From Pseudomonas sp. Q2-TVG4-2 (GTDB lineage: Bacteria > Pseudomonadota > Gammaproteobacteria > Pseudomonadales > Pseudomonadaceae), in NCBI RefSeq assembly GCF_013620795.1, contig NZ_LGLW01000006.1, forward strand, positions 423,850 to 487,849: a stretch of DNA of 64,000 nt, given 5' to 3'. The notes under the pieces were generated by a model. That model had not been told where the DNA came from, searched no databases, and saw only the letters and a program-made list of their open reading frames with translations. The translations under genes and the position numbers were made by a program. How positions within the stretch are numbered: the first letter of the stretch is position 1; each line of letters starts with the position of its first letter. This document shows positions 53,448 to 62,685 of the stretch, piece after piece.

Positions 53448-54095
53448 ATGCGCGCCATTGTCTTGATGCTCGCCGCCAATCTCTTGCTTTTTTCATACGG
53501 CAGCACGGCGGCGCCACGGGTGCAGGTAGTTGGCTTGTTTCCTGGTGCTGCCGTGTTGACTGTCGATGGCCAACGCAAGCTGGTTCGGGTTGGTCAGGTG
53601 GGGCCGGGCGGCGTGGAAGTGCTGAGCGCCGACTCGAAAGGTGCGGTGCTGCGCGTCGAGGGTATCGAGCGTCAGTACGGATTAAGCCGCGAACTCAGCG
53701 CCGGTTTCGCCGAGCCCGAACGCCGGCAATTGAGCATCGCTCAGGGGCAGGGCGGCCATTATTGGGTGGCCGGCTCGATCAATGGCCAGCCGGTGCAGTT
53801 TCTCGTCGATACCGGCGCCACCTCTGTGGCGGTCAGCGAGATCCAGGCGCGACGCCTGGGCATCGACTATCGGGTCGATGGCCGGCAGATGGTGGTCAAT
53901 ACAGCCAGCGGCACCGCGAAGGCCTGGCGAGTGCAGCTCAACAGCGTCAAAGTCGGCACGATTGATGTGCTGGGTGTCGAGGCAGTAGTCGTGGAGGGCG
54001 CGGCTCCGTCTGAGGCACTGCTCGGCATGAGCTTTCTCGGTCGGGTCAGCTGGCGCGAGGATCAAGGTGTGTTGAAGCTCGAGTCGAAGATCTAA
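53448..54095 (+). CDS. Secreted retropepsin-like aspartic protease (TIGR02281 type)
   Basis: A 215-residue protein with a signal peptide (MRAIVLMLAANLLLFSYGSTAAP), a small beta-domain (VQVVGLFPGAAVLTVDGQRKLVRVGQ) and a retropepsin domain starting GHYWVAGSINGQPVQFLVDTGATSVAVSEIQARRLGI, with active-site D-T-G-A. The region LLGMSFLGRVSWREDQGVLKLE is the usual family end. It would work as a homodimer in the periplasm, like single-domain retropepsins. AAGGAAG precedes the ATG. It lies between pgpA and ribA, as in other pseudomonads, with no known link to riboflavin. Confidence 0.88.
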   Translation: MRAIVLMLAANLLLFSYGSTAAPRVQVVGLFPGAAVLTVDGQRKLVRVGQVGPGGVEVLSADSKGAVLRVEGIERQYGLSRELSAGFAEPERRQLSIAQGQGGHYWVAGSINGQPVQFLVDTGATSVAVSEIQARRLGIDYRVDGRQMVVNTASGTAKAWRVQLNSVKVGTIDVLGVEAVVVEGAAPSEALLGMSFLGRVSWREDQGVLKLESKI

Positions 54096-54196
54096 GAAAG
54101 GCGCAGCTTGTAGCTGAAAGGCTGAAGTTCCACGTGCCATAAATCACACAGCGGCGGTTATGCTTGTCAGGCACTGGGCGCCCCCATACTGATTCG

Positions 54197-54224
54197 CTTC
54201 CAGCTTCCAGCTTCCAGCTTCCAG
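54197..54224. repeat. Four tandem copies of CTTCCAG
   Basis: The 7-base unit occurs four times without interruption, followed by a diverged copy (CTTGCGG). It sits about 50 bases before the ribA start, in the protease-ribA gap. Two copies of the same unit also occur at about 35549-35562 before rhlE. Such reiterated short units are prone to slippage. Confidence 0.7.
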
Positions 54225-54275
54225 CTTGCGGTTGCTGTTACAATGTCCGCTTTTCTGCCTTCTGGAGTTTCTCCG

Positions 54276-54893
54276 GTGTCTGTCGTGTTCGTCGCCGCTT
54301 CCAAATTGCCGACGCCGTTCGGTGTGTTCACCATGCATGGGTTTCTCGATCAGGACACCGGCAAAGAGCATGTCGTACTGACGCTGGGCGATGTTGCCGA
54401 TGGCAAGCCTGTGTTGGGGCGCCTGCACTCTGAATGTCTGACGGGCGATGCCCTGTTCAGTTTGCGCTGCGATTGCGGCTTTCAATTGGAAGCCGCACTG
54501 CGTGCGATTTCGGAAGAGGGGCGCGGCGCGCTGCTCTATCTCCGCCAGGAGGGCCGTGGCATCGGCCTGCTGAACAAGATCCGTGCCTACGAGTTGCAGG
54601 ATGGCGGTGCCGATACCGTCGAGGCCAACGAGCGCCTTGGCTTCGCGCCTGATATGCGCGATTACGCGATCTGCCTGCCCATGCTCGAACACCTGGGCAT
54701 CGCCGAGATCAAGCTGATGACCAACAACCCGCGCAAGGTCAAGGCGCTGCAGGGCTTCGGCATCCGCGTCGCCCAGCGCATGCCGCTTGAGATTGCCCAC
54801 AATCCGCATAACCGCAAGTATCTCGCCACCAAGGCCGGCAAGCTCGGCCATATGCTCGGCGAGATCCATCAGGGCGAAGCCGAGCAGTCGTGA
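54276..54893 (+). CDS. ribA: GTP cyclohydrolase II RibA
   Basis: Opens GTP to start riboflavin synthesis. The 205-residue protein begins [21 protein letters not shown] and has all zinc cysteines ([22 protein letters not shown]), the GTP-binding and catalytic segment [32 protein letters not shown], and [12 protein letters not shown]. The start is taken at GTG 54276, which gives the same N-terminus as other pseudomonad RibA and has GGAG about eight bases upstream; an in-frame ATG at 54243 adds eleven unrelated residues. It overlaps the next gene by four bases (GTGA). Confidence 0.95.
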   Translation: MSVVFVAASKLPTPFGVFTMHGFLDQDTGKEHVVLTLGDVADGKPVLGRLHSECLTGDALFSLRCDCGFQLEAALRAISEEGRGALLYLRQEGRGIGLLNKIRAYELQDGGADTVEANERLGFAPDMRDYAICLPMLEHLGIAEIKLMTNNPRKVKALQGFGIRVAQRMPLEIAHNPHNRKYLATKAGKLGHMLGEIHQGEAEQS

Positions 54894-55309
54894 ACCGTAC
54901 GGCCACTCGCCGCCAGCTTTCTCGCGATGGCTGGCTGTTTCTGCTACTGATCATCGTCCCCGTGCTCATCAGTCGCCAGCTTCCCGAGCTGGCTGGCCGC
55001 TTCGGCGAGTCGCTCGCCTTGCCGCTGTTCATCATCGGTCTGGCCACGCTGTTTCTCAATTTGCCCCGCTTCACTGCCTACAAGCACGCCTTGATCGCCA
55101 CCGAAAAGGGCTTGGATACCGACGACGAATCGTCGGCCTGGATGGCGCTGCGTGCCGTCCGGTTACGGGCACTGTGGATCGCAGCGCTGCCGGCTTGGCT
55201 GGCGGCGATCGGCGCGCCGCTCGGGCTTGAGCCCGTCGCACAGGTGCTACTGGTCTGTGGCAGCCTGGCGTTGCTAGTGCTCTATCGCATTCCGCGTCAG
55301 CTGCAATGA
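54890..55309 (+). CDS. Small inner-membrane protein between ribA and btuF
   Basis: A 139-residue protein with three or four membrane helices: [55 protein letters not shown] and [20 protein letters not shown]. There are no motifs to assign it. The GTG start overlaps the ribA stop, and its own stop overlaps the btuF-like start by four bases, so it is locked between a riboflavin gene and a cobalamin-binding gene. A role in either vitamin pathway is inference only. Confidence 0.82.
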   Translation: MNRTATRRQLSRDGWLFLLLIIVPVLISRQLPELAGRFGESLALPLFIIGLATLFLNLPRFTAYKHALIATEKGLDTDDESSAWMALRAVRLRALWIAALPAWLAAIGAPLGLEPVAQVLLVCGSLALLVLYRIPRQLQ

Positions 55310-56109
55310 TGCGAGTACTGTCGTTGGTCGTGGCGTTGCTGCTTTCGCCGCTGCTTGCCGCATCCGAGCGGGTCGTCAGCCTGGCGCCCTCGCTCAGTGA
55401 AATCATGCTGGAGCTGGACGCCGCCGATCTGCTGGTGGGCGTGCTCGACGGCGGCGAGCGGCCGGATGCGCTGGCCGGTTTGCCATCCGTCGGACGCCTC
55501 GGCCAGCTGGAAATGGAAACCTTGCTGGCACTGCAGCCAACGCTGGTATTGCTCCGGCCGGACAGCATCAGCCGCGCACAACGTGACCAGCTGACACAGT
55601 TCGGCATACCGGTGCTGGTTGCGCAACCGGTGTCGCTGGAGCAGCTGGCAGAGCAGTTCGCACTGATTGGCGAGCGGGTTGGGCGGGGTGAGCAGGGGCG
55701 GGCGCTCGCGCGACGTTTCGAACAGGGGCTGGATCAGTTGCGGCGGCGTTACCACCGCGAGCAACCGCTGGCGGTGTTCTATCAGGTCTGGAACCGTCCG
55801 CTGTACACCCTCGGCGGCCGACAAATCATTAGCGATGCCATCGAAGTCTGTGGCGGTCGCAACGTGTTCGCGGATCTCCAGCTGCCAGCGCCTCAGGTCA
55901 GCATCGAGTCAGTGCTGTCGCGCAATCCCGAGGTGATTTTGGCGGGTAGCGGCGCTCAGCTGTCCGAATGGAAGACCTGGCCGCAGCTGGCTGCGGTGCG
56001 CAAGGGGCACCTCTGGGAAGTACCCGACAAGGGGCTGGAGCGGCCGAGCTTCCAGATGCTCGACGCCATCGGGAAGCTCTGCGCGGTGATGGCGCGGTCG
56101 GCGCCCTGA
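55306..56109 (+). CDS. btuF: Periplasmic cobalamin-binding protein (BtuF-like)
   Basis: A 267-residue class III (BtuF/FhuD type) binding protein: signal peptide [18 protein letters not shown], then RVVSLAPSLSEIMLELDAADLLVGVLDGG, ETLLALQPTLVLLRPDSIS, VFYQVWNRPLYTLGGRQIISDAIEVCGGRNVFADL, and SIESVLSRNPEVILAGSGA. These are typical vitamin-B12-binding features, and the convergent neighbour is btuB. It overlaps the membrane-protein gene by four bases. No btuCD genes are in the window, so the inner-membrane transporter must lie elsewhere. Confidence 0.9.
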   Translation: MMRVLSLVVALLLSPLLAASERVVSLAPSLSEIMLELDAADLLVGVLDGGERPDALAGLPSVGRLGQLEMETLLALQPTLVLLRPDSISRAQRDQLTQFGIPVLVAQPVSLEQLAEQFALIGERVGRGEQGRALARRFEQGLDQLRRRYHREQPLAVFYQVWNRPLYTLGGRQIISDAIEVCGGRNVFADLQLPAPQVSIESVLSRNPEVILAGSGAQLSEWKTWPQLAAVRKGHLWEVPDKGLERPSFQMLDAIGKLCAVMARSAP

Positions 56110-56132
56110 GCGAGCGCCGCCGTTGAGGTGCG

Positions 56133-57998
56133 CTACAGCGTTGGCGTCCAGATGACCGCGAGCAGGCCGGTACGACCCTGTTCGCGGTAACCATAAACAC
56201 TGTCCATGTCGGCGAAGGTGCGTTGGTACAGCGCCTGGTGATAGTCCTTGTCCAGTACGTTCTCCAGCTTGGCTTCCCAACGCAGTTCGGGTGTGGCCTG
56301 CCAGCTGGTGCGCAGATCCAGTACCGCGTAGCCCGGGATTGTGCTGCGCTCGGACTGGAAGTTCGCGTTGACGGGGCCATCATCAAAGCGTTGGCTGAAC
56401 GCCTGCCAGGTCGCACCGAGGCCAATCGTGCCGAACTGGCGGTCCAGGTCCAAGCTCAATGTGCGCTTGGCGCGACGTGGCAGCACCCGGCCGCTGTTCC
56501 GGTCGCGTGGATCGATGATGCTGAGGCCGAGATTGGCTTGCCAGCCCAGCAGCTCATGGGCCGCGCTGGCCTCGAAACCGTTGATTCGAGCATGGTTTAT
56601 GTTTTCAACCTGACGGCCGCCCCAGGCGATCATATCTTCAATATCGGTGCGGTAGAACGAGGCTTCTAATTGCGTACCGTTGAAATCGGCGCGCCACTGC
56701 AGCTCGTAGGTCTTCGAGGTTTCCGGTTTCAGGTCCGGGTTGGGCCCCCAGGCCGGTGGTGCGTAAAGGTCGGTGAAGGTCGGTGCGCGAAAGCCTTCGC
56801 CATAGCTCAGTATCCATCGCTGCGACTGGCCGACCGGTAAGCTAAAGGCAGCGTTCCAGCTGTTGTGGCTGCCGAACTGCTGGTTGTCATCGTGGCGCAG
56901 GCCCAGCTCGGTGCCGAAGCCGTCGCCCTGATAGCTGTGCTGGGCGAAGAAGGCCAGATTGTCGCGGCTGTCTTCCTGATAGGCCGTGGTGGCATCCAGG
57001 CGGTCCTCGTACCAGTCAGTCCCGAGCGCTAGCTGCTGTTGTTCGGTGAGCGAGAAGCGGTTGACCCAGGCGGCCGAGTGGCGGGTGGTTTCCAGCAGGC
57101 TGTCGTTGAAGGCGGAGCCCACCGCGCGGTTGCGGTCGACGCTGCGACCCAGCTCCAGGCGGCTGTTCCAGATATCACTCAGTTGCCCGTCCAGATAACT
57201 GCTGTAGCTGCTGACGCGGAACTCATCCTGGGGTACGCCGGGGGCGAATGCGTAGGCGTCGTCGTATTCGTTCTCGCCGCGCTGGTCGTTGAGGCTCAGG
57301 CCCGCTTTCCAGTTGGCGTCGAAGCGATGGTCCAGTTTCAAATGCATGGCCTTGGTGCGCTGTCCGTCGTCGTCGCGGTCAGCGCCCCGATTGTCGCGGG
57401 TGATATCGAATCCGTCGCGTTCGTCGAGGCTGGCGCCGAGGTGCACGCGGGTCTGCTGGGTACCGCCAGACAGGTTCAGGCTGCGCTGGAACGTCTGGTC
57501 GCTGCCCGCGGCCAGGCGTACTTGTGGGTTCAGGCCAGGCTCACCGCTGCGCGTGAAAATCTGGATGACGCCACCGATGGCATCGGCACCGTAAAGCGAC
57601 GAGCGAGGACCGCGGATGACTTCGACGCGTTCGATATTGTCGATGGCCAAATAGTCGAGGCGGGCGAAGCCACTGGTCGAAGAGGCAACTCGCTGGCCGT
57701 CGACCAGGACCAGCGTTTGCGCTGTGCTGGTGCCGCGCACGGATAGCTGAGGTAGCCCGCCGGCGCTCGAAAAGCTGACACCGGGTACTCGGCGAAGCAG
57801 TTCGGGCACGCTACGCGCCTGTAGCCGCTCGATATCAGCTCGGGAGAATACCGTATTAGCAGCGGTGGCCTGCATGCGCGGTTCGGCCTGCCGGGCCGAG
57901 GTAACGAGCATGCTTGGCAGCTCATGGCTGGTATCGGCAGCAAGGGCCTGTGCGCCGGGCAACAGCGCCACAGCCAGCGCGAGACGGGACATTTTCAT
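56133..57998 (-). CDS. btuB: TonB-dependent vitamin B12 receptor BtuB
   Basis: A 621-residue outer-membrane receptor. After the signal peptide (MKMSRLALAVALLPGAQALAA) comes the TonB box region (SMLVTSARQAEPR). The plug follows (RADIERLQARSVPELLRRVPGVSFSSAGGLPQLSVRGTSTAQTLVLVDGQRVASSTSGFARLDYLAIDNIERVEVIRGPRSSLYGADAIGGVIQIFTR, typical BtuB). The beta-barrel ends with YQRTFADMDSVYGYREQGRTGLLAVIWTPTL. The ATG at 57998 is preferred because GAGG lies nine bases before it; an alternative ATG lies two codons later. It is controlled by the cobalamin riboswitch upstream and converges with btuF. Confidence 0.93.
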   Translation of the reverse strand: MKMSRLALAVALLPGAQALAADTSHELPSMLVTSARQAEPRMQATAANTVFSRADIERLQARSVPELLRRVPGVSFSSAGGLPQLSVRGTSTAQTLVLVDGQRVASSTSGFARLDYLAIDNIERVEVIRGPRSSLYGADAIGGVIQIFTRSGEPGLNPQVRLAAGSDQTFQRSLNLSGGTQQTRVHLGASLDERDGFDITRDNRGADRDDDGQRTKAMHLKLDHRFDANWKAGLSLNDQRGENEYDDAYAFAPGVPQDEFRVSSYSSYLDGQLSDIWNSRLELGRSVDRNRAVGSAFNDSLLETTRHSAAWVNRFSLTEQQQLALGTDWYEDRLDATTAYQEDSRDNLAFFAQHSYQGDGFGTELGLRHDDNQQFGSHNSWNAAFSLPVGQSQRWILSYGEGFRAPTFTDLYAPPAWGPNPDLKPETSKTYELQWRADFNGTQLEASFYRTDIEDMIAWGGRQVENINHARINGFEASAAHELLGWQANLGLSIIDPRDRNSGRVLPRRAKRTLSLDLDRQFGTIGLGATWQAFSQRFDDGPVNANFQSERSTIPGYAVLDLRTSWQATPELRWEAKLENVLDKDYHQALYQRTFADMDSVYGYREQGRTGLLAVIWTPTL

Positions 57999-58009
57999 CA
58001 AGAACAATC

Positions 58010-58032
58010 CTCAAAAGAACGGAGCTTTTGAG
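58010..58032 (-). promoter_or_regulatory. Hairpin over the btuB ribosome binding site
   Basis: On the minus strand CTCAAAAG and CTTTTGAG pair perfectly around a seven-base loop, and the second arm carries the GAG of the GAGG ribosome binding site that precedes the btuB start. A second pairing uses GGAGGGCAG/CTGCCCTCC (58032-58040 with 58081-58089) directly next to it. Together these look like the expression platform of the cobalamin riboswitch. Confidence 0.6.
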
Positions 58033-58108
58033 GAGGGCAGGAACAAGCGTGCAGAAAACAATGCGCAGCGCTTGACGGTGCTGCCCTCCGCAACACCAGT
58101 CGAATCCG

Positions 58109-58290
58109 CTAGGCCGGTCTCCGGGCTTTCGACACGCACCCCGCTCGCCTTCCCATGCAGGGCACAGTGGCGGTTGAGCAGGCGGTGATCCAAGGGATCA
58201 CGGTCGATTACCGTTGCGGGGGCAGCGCCGGCCTTGCTCATCGAGCGCACCGGCTTCCCGTTTAATGCGGACCTTGCGGTCGTGCACACC
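58109..58290 (-). ncRNA. Adenosylcobalamin riboswitch upstream of btuB
   Basis: Read on the minus strand the conserved blocks are GGGAAGCCGGTGCG, the B12-box core GCCCCCGCAACGGTAA, CGCCACTGTGCCC, GGGAAGGCGAGC and AGCCCGGAGACCGGCC, in the right order and spacing for a cobalamin riboswitch. It lies about 110 bases before the btuB ribosome binding site, and binding of adenosylcobalamin would reduce BtuB production. Confidence 0.95.
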
Positions 58291-58486
58291 TGGGCGGATC
58301 AGAAATCGCGGGAACCTTAAGGGCTGCTCGGGAGAAAAACAAGCAAAGCGCGTGGTGCCGGGAGAAAGTTTGCGCGAGGGGATACGTGGCCAGGCGTAGC
58401 GGAAAGGGGCGCCGGCGCACTAACAGGCGTCCATGTGCCGTCGTGATGCGATGGATTTGGTAATGCCGAGCAGGCGGCGAGGCGGT
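58291..58486. other. Intergenic stretch between the btuB leader and dxs end
   Basis: About 200 bases with no gene. On the minus strand it should hold the promoter of the btuB riboswitch RNA. No clear -35/-10 pair was chosen. Confidence 0.4.
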
Positions 58487-58508
58487 GCTGGGTACGGGCG
58501 TACCCAGC
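58487..58508 (-). terminator. Hairpin after dxs, possible weak terminator
   Basis: GCTGGGTAC and GTACCCAGC pair perfectly around a four-base loop, beginning eleven bases after the dxs stop. There is no T-run on the minus strand after it, so it may stabilise the 3-prime end rather than terminate by itself. Confidence 0.4.
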
Positions 58509-58519
58509 GCAACAGGGTG

Positions 58520-60424
58520 TCAGAGCTGAGCCAGCCGGGTGCGGATCGCCGCTTCGATACCGGCGGCATCGAGCCCGCACTCCTTGAGCATCTCGCTGGG
58601 CTTGGCGTGCTCGACGTAGTAATCCGGCAGTCCCAGATGAAGGATCGGCTTCTGCAGATTTTCAGCGGCGAGGAATTCGCCGACGGCACTACCGGCCCCG
58701 CCCATGATGCTGTTTTCCTCGATGGTCACCAGCAGTTCGTGGTCGTCGGCTATCTGCCGCACCAGCGCCTCGTCCAGCGGTTTGACGAAGCGCATGTCGA
58801 CCACGGTGGCGTCGAGTGCTTCGCCGACCTGCAGCGCTTCGACCAACTGCACGCCAAAGACCAGCAGAGCGACCGGTCGGCCGCTGCCGTTGCTGCCCTG
58901 GCGACGCACCACGCCCTTGCCGATCTCAAGCGGATCGAGGCCGGGCTCGATCGTCGCGTTCGGCCCGGTGCCGCGCGGATAACGCACCGCCGCCGGACCG
59001 TCGAAGTGATAGCCGGTGGTGAGCATGCGGCGCATCTCATTCTCATCGCTGGGAGTCATCACCAGCATGCCGGGGATGCAGCGCAGATAGGAAAGATCGA
59101 AGCTACCGGCATGGGTCGGACCGTCTTCGCCGACCAGGCCGGCGCGGTCGATGGCGAACAGCACGTCGAGGTTCTGCACCGCGACGTCATGGATCAACTG
59201 ATCGTAGGCGCGCTGGAGGAAGGTCGAATAGATCGCTACTACCGGCTTGGCACCTTCGCAGGCCATGCCGGCCGCCAGGGTCACGGCATGCTGCTCGGCG
59301 ATGGCTACGTCGAAATAACGATCCGGATAACGCTCACTGAAGTCGATCAGGTCGGAGCCTTCCTTCATGGCCGGGGTGATGCCGGTCAGGCGCGGGTCGG
59401 CGGCGGCCATGTCGCACAACCATTGGCCAAAGACGTTCGAGTATTTCGGACCGCTGGGCTTCTTCGGGGTGACCGGACCGCCTACGGGTTCAAGTTTGCT
59501 GATGGCATGCCAGGTAATCGGATCGACTTCCGCCGGAGCGAATCCTTTGCCTTTCTTGGTCACCACATGCAGGAATTGCGGCCCGGGCAGATCGCGCATG
59601 TTGCGCAGGGTGGCGATCAACGTCGGAAGATCATGGCCGTCGATGGGCCCGATGTAGTTCCAGCCAAGCTCTTCGAACAGGGTGCCGGGAACCAGCATGC
59701 CCTTGGCATATTCCTCGGTACGGCGGGCGATTTCCCAGGCACCCGGCAGGCGTGACAGGACCTTCTTGCTGCCTTCGCGCATGCTCGAATAGGTGCGGCT
59801 GGAGAGGATTTTGGCCAGGTAGTTGGACAGGCCGCCGACGTTGCGCGAGATCGACATGTCATTGTCGTTGAGCACGACGAGCATGTCGGCGCCGACTTCA
59901 GGCGCATGATTCAGGGCCTCGAAGGCCATGCCGGCGGTGAGCGCGCCGTCGCCGATCACGGCGATGGACTTGCGCTTCTTGCCCTGCAGGCGGGCGGCGA
60001 TGGCCATGCCCAGTGCGGCGCTGATGGAGGTGCTGGAGTGGCCGACGCCGAAGGTGTCGTAGTCGCTTTCACTGCGGCGTGGAAACGCGGCGAGGCCGTC
60101 CTTCTGGCGTAGGCTGCCCATCTGCTCGCGGCGTCCGGTGAGGATCTTGTGCGGATAGGCCTGATGGCCGACGTCCCACACCAGGCGGTCCTTTGGGGTG
60201 TCGTAGACGTAGTGCAGGGCGATGGTCAGCTCGATCACGCCGAGTCCGGCGCCGAAGTGCCCTCCGGTCCGGCCGACGCTGTACAGCAGGTCTTGCCGCA
60301 GCTCGTTGGCGAGTTCTTCAAGTTCCGCTTCGCCCAGCCGGCGCAGCTGCTCGGGAGTGGCCGCGCGATCTAGGACGGGCGTCGCAGGGCGGACCCGAGG
60401 AATCTCATGGAACGTCTTGGGCAT
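58520..60424 (-). CDS. dxs: 1-deoxy-D-xylulose-5-phosphate synthase
   Basis: First enzyme of the MEP isoprenoid pathway, joining pyruvate and glyceraldehyde 3-phosphate with thiamin diphosphate. The 634-residue protein has [46 protein letters not shown], the thiamin-diphosphate/Mg motif [19 protein letters not shown]...[12 protein letters not shown], and in the second domain [19 protein letters not shown] and [25 protein letters not shown]. The C-terminal transketolase domain is complete. It is the third gene of xseB-ispA-dxs, 124 bases after ispA. Confidence 0.97.
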   Translation of the reverse strand: MPKTFHEIPRVRPATPVLDRAATPEQLRRLGEAELEELANELRQDLLYSVGRTGGHFGAGLGVIELTIALHYVYDTPKDRLVWDVGHQAYPHKILTGRREQMGSLRQKDGLAAFPRRSESDYDTFGVGHSSTSISAALGMAIAARLQGKKRKSIAVIGDGALTAGMAFEALNHAPEVGADMLVVLNDNDMSISRNVGGLSNYLAKILSSRTYSSMREGSKKVLSRLPGAWEIARRTEEYAKGMLVPGTLFEELGWNYIGPIDGHDLPTLIATLRNMRDLPGPQFLHVVTKKGKGFAPAEVDPITWHAISKLEPVGGPVTPKKPSGPKYSNVFGQWLCDMAAADPRLTGITPAMKEGSDLIDFSERYPDRYFDVAIAEQHAVTLAAGMACEGAKPVVAIYSTFLQRAYDQLIHDVAVQNLDVLFAIDRAGLVGEDGPTHAGSFDLSYLRCIPGMLVMTPSDENEMRRMLTTGYHFDGPAAVRYPRGTGPNATIEPGLDPLEIGKGVVRRQGSNGSGRPVALLVFGVQLVEALQVGEALDATVVDMRFVKPLDEALVRQIADDHELLVTIEENSIMGGAGSAVGEFLAAENLQKPILHLGLPDYYVEHAKPSEMLKECGLDAAGIEAAIRTRLAQL

Positions 60425-60548
60425 CGGGCGAATCGTTTTGGCTGAAAAAAGAGCCGCAGTTTACCCGATGGTTACAGCGAGAAGAATGACCCAGGCATCA
60501 ACGGTCGTCGCCGCTGTTGTCAGCGGCACGGCTACGCGTTGCCCGGGT

Positions 60549-61436
60549 TCAGCTGCGGCGTTCGACGATGAAGCGGGCCAGTTGGCGCAAAGGCTCGGCA
60601 GCGGCACCGAAGGGTGCGACGGCTTCGAGCGCCGTATCCCGTAGCTCGTGCGCGTAGGCCTTGGCTGCGTCCATGCCCAGAAGCGCCGGGTAGGTGGGTT
60701 TGTCGCGGGCGATATCGGCGCCCTGGTGCTTGCCCAGCGTGACGGTATCGCTCTCCACGTCGAGGATGTCGTCCTGCACTTGAAACGCCAGGCCGATGGC
60801 CTGCGCGTAGCGCTGCAAGGCGGCAAGCGTGCCGGCATCGGAGTGACCGCTGGCCAGGGCGCCGAGGCGCACGCTGGCTTCGATCAGCGCGCCGGTTTTG
60901 TGCCGGTGCATCAGCTCCAGCGCATTACGATCCAGTTTGCGGCCGACCGATCCGAGATCAATCGCCTGCCCGCCGACCATCCCGGCCGGACCCGCCGCGC
61001 AGGCGAGGCTGGTGACCATTTCCAGGCGCAGCGCCGGGTCCTGCGGGTTGTGCGCCTCGGTCGCCAGCACTTCGAAGGCCAGGGTTTGCAAGCCGTCGCC
61101 GGCTAGGATCGCGCAGGCTTCGTCGAACGCCTTGTGAGTGGTCGGCTGGCCGCGGCGCAAGTCGTCGTCGTCCATGGCCGGCAGGTCGTCATGCACCAGC
61201 GAATAGGCATGGATCAGCTCGACGGCGCAGGCGGCGCCATCGGCTTGGGCGCTATCGCCCTTGAGCGCCTCGCAGGCGGCGTAAACCAGCAGTGGGCGCA
61301 CGCGCTTGCCGCCGTTCATGACGCTGTAGCGCATGGCCTGGTAAAGGCGCTCGAGCTGTGGCCGTGGCGAGGTGAAGAGCGCATCGAGGCAACGGTCGAC
61401 ACGTTGCTGGCAGCGCTGTTGGTAGTCGCCGATCAT
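60549..61436 (-). CDS. ispA: Farnesyl diphosphate synthase IspA
   Basis: Condenses isopentenyl and dimethylallyl diphosphate to geranyl and then farnesyl diphosphate. The 295-residue all-helical prenyltransferase has [14 protein letters not shown], the first aspartate-rich motif [38 protein letters not shown], and the second aspartate-rich region [38 protein letters not shown]. Its start overlaps the xseB stop (ATGA), so the two are coupled. Confidence 0.97.
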   Translation of the reverse strand: MIGDYQQRCQQRVDRCLDALFTSPRPQLERLYQAMRYSVMNGGKRVRPLLVYAACEALKGDSAQADGAACAVELIHAYSLVHDDLPAMDDDDLRRGQPTTHKAFDEACAILAGDGLQTLAFEVLATEAHNPQDPALRLEMVTSLACAAGPAGMVGGQAIDLGSVGRKLDRNALELMHRHKTGALIEASVRLGALASGHSDAGTLAALQRYAQAIGLAFQVQDDILDVESDTVTLGKHQGADIARDKPTYPALLGMDAAKAYAHELRDTALEAVAPFGAAAEPLRQLARFIVERRS

Positions 61437-61675
61437 GCTTCGGGATCCACCTCGAAAGGCGCTTCCTGCAGCTTGCCGTCACGCTCGAGCAGGATCTGTA
61501 CTTTCTGCTCGGCCTGGCTGAGTGCGGCTTGGCAGTCGCGGGTCAGACCGATGCCCTGCTCGAAGCAGGTCAGCGAATCCTCCAGCGACAGCTCGCCGCT
61601 TTCCAGGCGCTCGACCAGCTGTTGCAACTCGGCGAGGGATTGTTCGAAATCGAGGGCGACTTTCTTGCGGGCCAT
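61433..61675 (-). CDS. xseB: Exodeoxyribonuclease VII small subunit
   Basis: The 80-residue helical XseB subunit: [62 protein letters not shown] is the complete family pattern. It partners the large subunit XseA, encoded elsewhere, to degrade single-stranded DNA. The ATG at 61675 follows AACAGGTTCCGCC with a weak ribosome binding site. It leads the operon with ispA and dxs, the normal arrangement in gammaproteobacteria. Confidence 0.96.
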   Translation of the reverse strand: MARKKVALDFEQSLAELQQLVERLESGELSLEDSLTCFEQGIGLTRDCQAALSQAEQKVQILLERDGKLQEAPFEVDPEA

Positions 61676-61768
61676 GGCGGAACCTGTTCTCTGCGGCTGC
61701 TCTGAAACGGGCGCGACACTAGCAGAGCTGGGCCGCATAAGCCATAAGCCGCCCGGGCTAGGCGGCGC

Positions 61769-62539
61769 TCAGCGCCAGTATATGGCCTGGAAATAGTAGA
61801 GCGTCATGGTGCTGCCCACCACGATGACGAAGGTGCGCAGCCAGGTGGCTGGCAGCTTCTTGCTCAGTGCCCCCCCAGCATAACCACCAAGCGTGGTGCC
61901 AATCAGCAGAATCGCCAGTTCGTACAGGCTCACGCGTCCGGCAATGATGAAGGTGGCGGTGGCGACGCTGTAGATGACGGCTGAGATCAGGTTCTTCAGC
62001 GCGTTGGCACGGACCAGTTGGTGGCCTTCGATGGAAAAGGCCGCCAGCTGCAGAATGCCCATGCCCGCGCCGAAATAACCACCGTATATAGATACCAGGG
62101 CATGCGCCGCGAGCGATGCAGGCGCATGCGGCGGTACTGCACTTTCGTCCTTGCGGCGGGCCGCCAGCCAGCGGCTCAGCCAGGGGCTGGCGGCGAACAG
62201 GGCGGTAGCGACGAGCAGCAGCCAGGGAATCAGCAAGCTGAACACGTCATCGCCGCTGGCGAGCAGCAACAGGCCACCGAGCAGACCACCGACCAATCCT
62301 GCCAGCAGCAGCGGAACGAGATACCGGCCCAGTGGGCGTAGCGCCGAGCGTGCCGCCCAGGCGCCGGCGAGGCTGGCGGGCCAGAGCGCCACGGCATTGG
62401 TCGCGTTGGCCGTGACCGGTGGCAAGCCAGTGGCCAGCAGCGCCGGAAACGAGAAGAAGGTGCCGCCTCCGGCCAGGGCATTCATGCCACCGGCAGCGAA
62501 ACCGGCAGCGATGAGTAGCAGCATGTCGAACAAGGGCAT
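61769..62539 (-). CDS. TauE/SafE-family (sulfite exporter-like) permease
   Basis: A 256-residue membrane protein with about eight helices. The repeated TauE/SafE motif is GFAAGGMNALAGGGTFFSFPALLATGLPPVTANATNAVALWPASLAGAWAARSAL in the first half and IYGGYFGAGMGILQLAAFSIEG...NALKNLISAVIYSVATATFIIAG in the second. Members carry sulfite, sulfoacetate or other small anions, but most are uncharacterised. The start at 62539 (MPLFDMLLL) follows a weak ribosome binding site. It lies between xseB and the MerR gene, both on the same strand. Confidence 0.88.
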   Translation of the reverse strand: MPLFDMLLLIAAGFAAGGMNALAGGGTFFSFPALLATGLPPVTANATNAVALWPASLAGAWAARSALRPLGRYLVPLLLAGLVGGLLGGLLLLASGDDVFSLLIPWLLLVATALFAASPWLSRWLAARRKDESAVPPHAPASLAAHALVSIYGGYFGAGMGILQLAAFSIEGHQLVRANALKNLISAVIYSVATATFIIAGRVSLYELAILLIGTTLGGYAGGALSKKLPATWLRTFVIVVGSTMTLYYFQAIYWR

Positions 62540-62685
62540 CGGTGGGGCTCGCGGCAAAAGGATGCAGATTATCCCTGCCGCTGCGCTTCGCCAAGCACGA
62601 GGAGATCTGCGATAGCTCCGATGCCATGTAGGCGTCGTACATAGCTGGCTGTATTACGCTCGCCTGCAATCCGACTGCTGGTCCG

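Noticed and set aside
58433..59755. Plus-strand frame of 440 codons opposite dxs
   Set aside because: Antisense of dxs; all thiamin-diphosphate and transketolase motifs are on the minus strand.
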